From assembly GCA_012270995.1 (NCBI GenBank), contig JAAXHG010000171.1:1-32914 (forward strand): DNA of 32,914 nt. The letters are read 5' to 3'. The notes under the pieces were generated by a model, which searched no databases, was not told the DNA's origin, and was given only the letters and a program-made list of their open reading frames with translations. Positions 32,629 to 32,914 of this stretch are shown here, piece by piece. This DNA comes from Vicinamibacteraceae bacterium (GTDB taxonomy: Bacteria > Acidobacteriota > Thermoanaerobaculia > Multivoradales > Multivoraceae). The position numbers and the translations under genes were made by a program. Every line of letters starts with the position of its first letter. Within the stretch, counting starts at the first letter, position 1.

Positions 32629-32914
32629 TGACGACGCTGAGGCGACATGGGCGAACGGGCAGCCCGCCGAGAGGAGGAAGGCTCCGACCGACCCGGACCG
32701 CCTGATCCTCGCCCGCTACACGCCGGACGCCTACAGGCGACAAGGCGACGGCGAGTACCGGGCGCAGCTCTCGAACGCCGGCCTGCTGCGATGCGCCCTG
32801 CTCAAGTGCCTGGAGTCTTCGGCGGCAGCTCTCCGTTCGACCTTGGGCACGCTGGTCCGCTCGCACGAGGCGTTCCTCGATGCCCTGGGCGCCGGCTGGG
32901 TGCTGACGGGCGAT
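32303..32914 (+). CDS. PLD/SNF2 helicase, continuation in new frame (cut by right edge)
   Basis: 204 open codons to the window end, in the frame after the indel at 32302. The sequence picks up exactly where the previous fragment breaks: SIRGYVAEAERMDPESLSPE, MFDLLDRTTVRRTRSFVKEH (the helicase linker region after motif III), ISFPTPALHRLDYELD, and LSNAGLLRCALLKCLESSAA, a segment found just before the helicase C-lobe in this family. No C-lobe motif has been reached at the edge. The missing part would resemble the segment at the left end of the window (1-1269). Confidence 0.75.

Noticed and set aside
26501..32914. Calling the methylase/helicase cassette DISARM or BREX
   Set aside because: The other defining genes of those systems (DUF1998 proteins, PglZ, BrxC and so on) are not in the window, and the PLD domain is fused to the helicase here, so only a neutral description is justified.
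1..32914. CRISPR arrays, tRNA or rRNA genes, insertion sequences
   Set aside because: I saw no regularly spaced repeats, no cloverleaf-like or rRNA-like stretches, and no transposase motifs or terminal inverted repeats.

Overview
The window is GC-rich, densely packed bacterial DNA with long reading frames, signal peptides and 4-bp stop/start overlaps. The gene content points to an Acidobacteriota-like chromosome: an Oar-type TonB receptor with an N-terminal carboxypeptidase-regulatory-like domain, DUF6152, a secreted family with a CHEGNY motif, a DUF1592/DUF1552 pair, several mGDH-like PQQ dehydrogenases and formylglycine sulfatases. Marine or sponge-associated lineages carry such sets. This is a judgement from gene content; no rRNA, tRNA or marker gene is present.

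Layout. (1) 1-1269: the C-terminal part of a SNF2-type helicase cut by the left edge. (2) 1482-13098, plus strand: a tightly coupled seven-gene run of two CHEGNY-family secreted proteins, DUF6152, a PQQ dehydrogenase, a lipoprotein sulfatase, a 1345-residue PQQ dehydrogenase-sulfatase fusion, and a third CHEGNY-like protein. The dehydrogenase/sulfatase unit is tandemly duplicated, with one copy as two genes and the other as one polypeptide. (3) 19060-13105, minus strand: a three-gene operon of a third PQQ dehydrogenase, a two-haem DUF1592-type protein and a Tat-exported DUF1552 protein. It converges on region 2 with a 6-bp gap. (4) 19281-22070: a TonB-dependent receptor divergent from that operon. 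(5) 24868-22086, minus strand: a membrane module and a membrane-anchored spermidine-synthase-like protein, divergent from a group II PLP decarboxylase (24937-26352). (6) 26501-32914: a defence-like pair, a very large Eco57I-type DNA methylase followed by a PLD-nuclease/SNF2 helicase, both interrupted by apparent frameshifts and the helicase cut by the right edge.

Working picture (inference): regions 2-4 form an outer-membrane/periplasmic oxidation locus. The TonB receptor imports a substrate, the sulfatases remove sulfate, the PQQ dehydrogenases oxidise alcohol or sugar groups, and c-type haems of the DUF1592 protein could accept electrons. The fused gene is the strongest evidence that desulfation and oxidation are coupled on one substrate. 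Region 6 is a separate restriction/anti-phage type cassette that looks decayed, phase-variable or mis-sequenced. Its helicase halves at the two window edges are complementary, which raises the possibility of a circular sequence or a large duplication.
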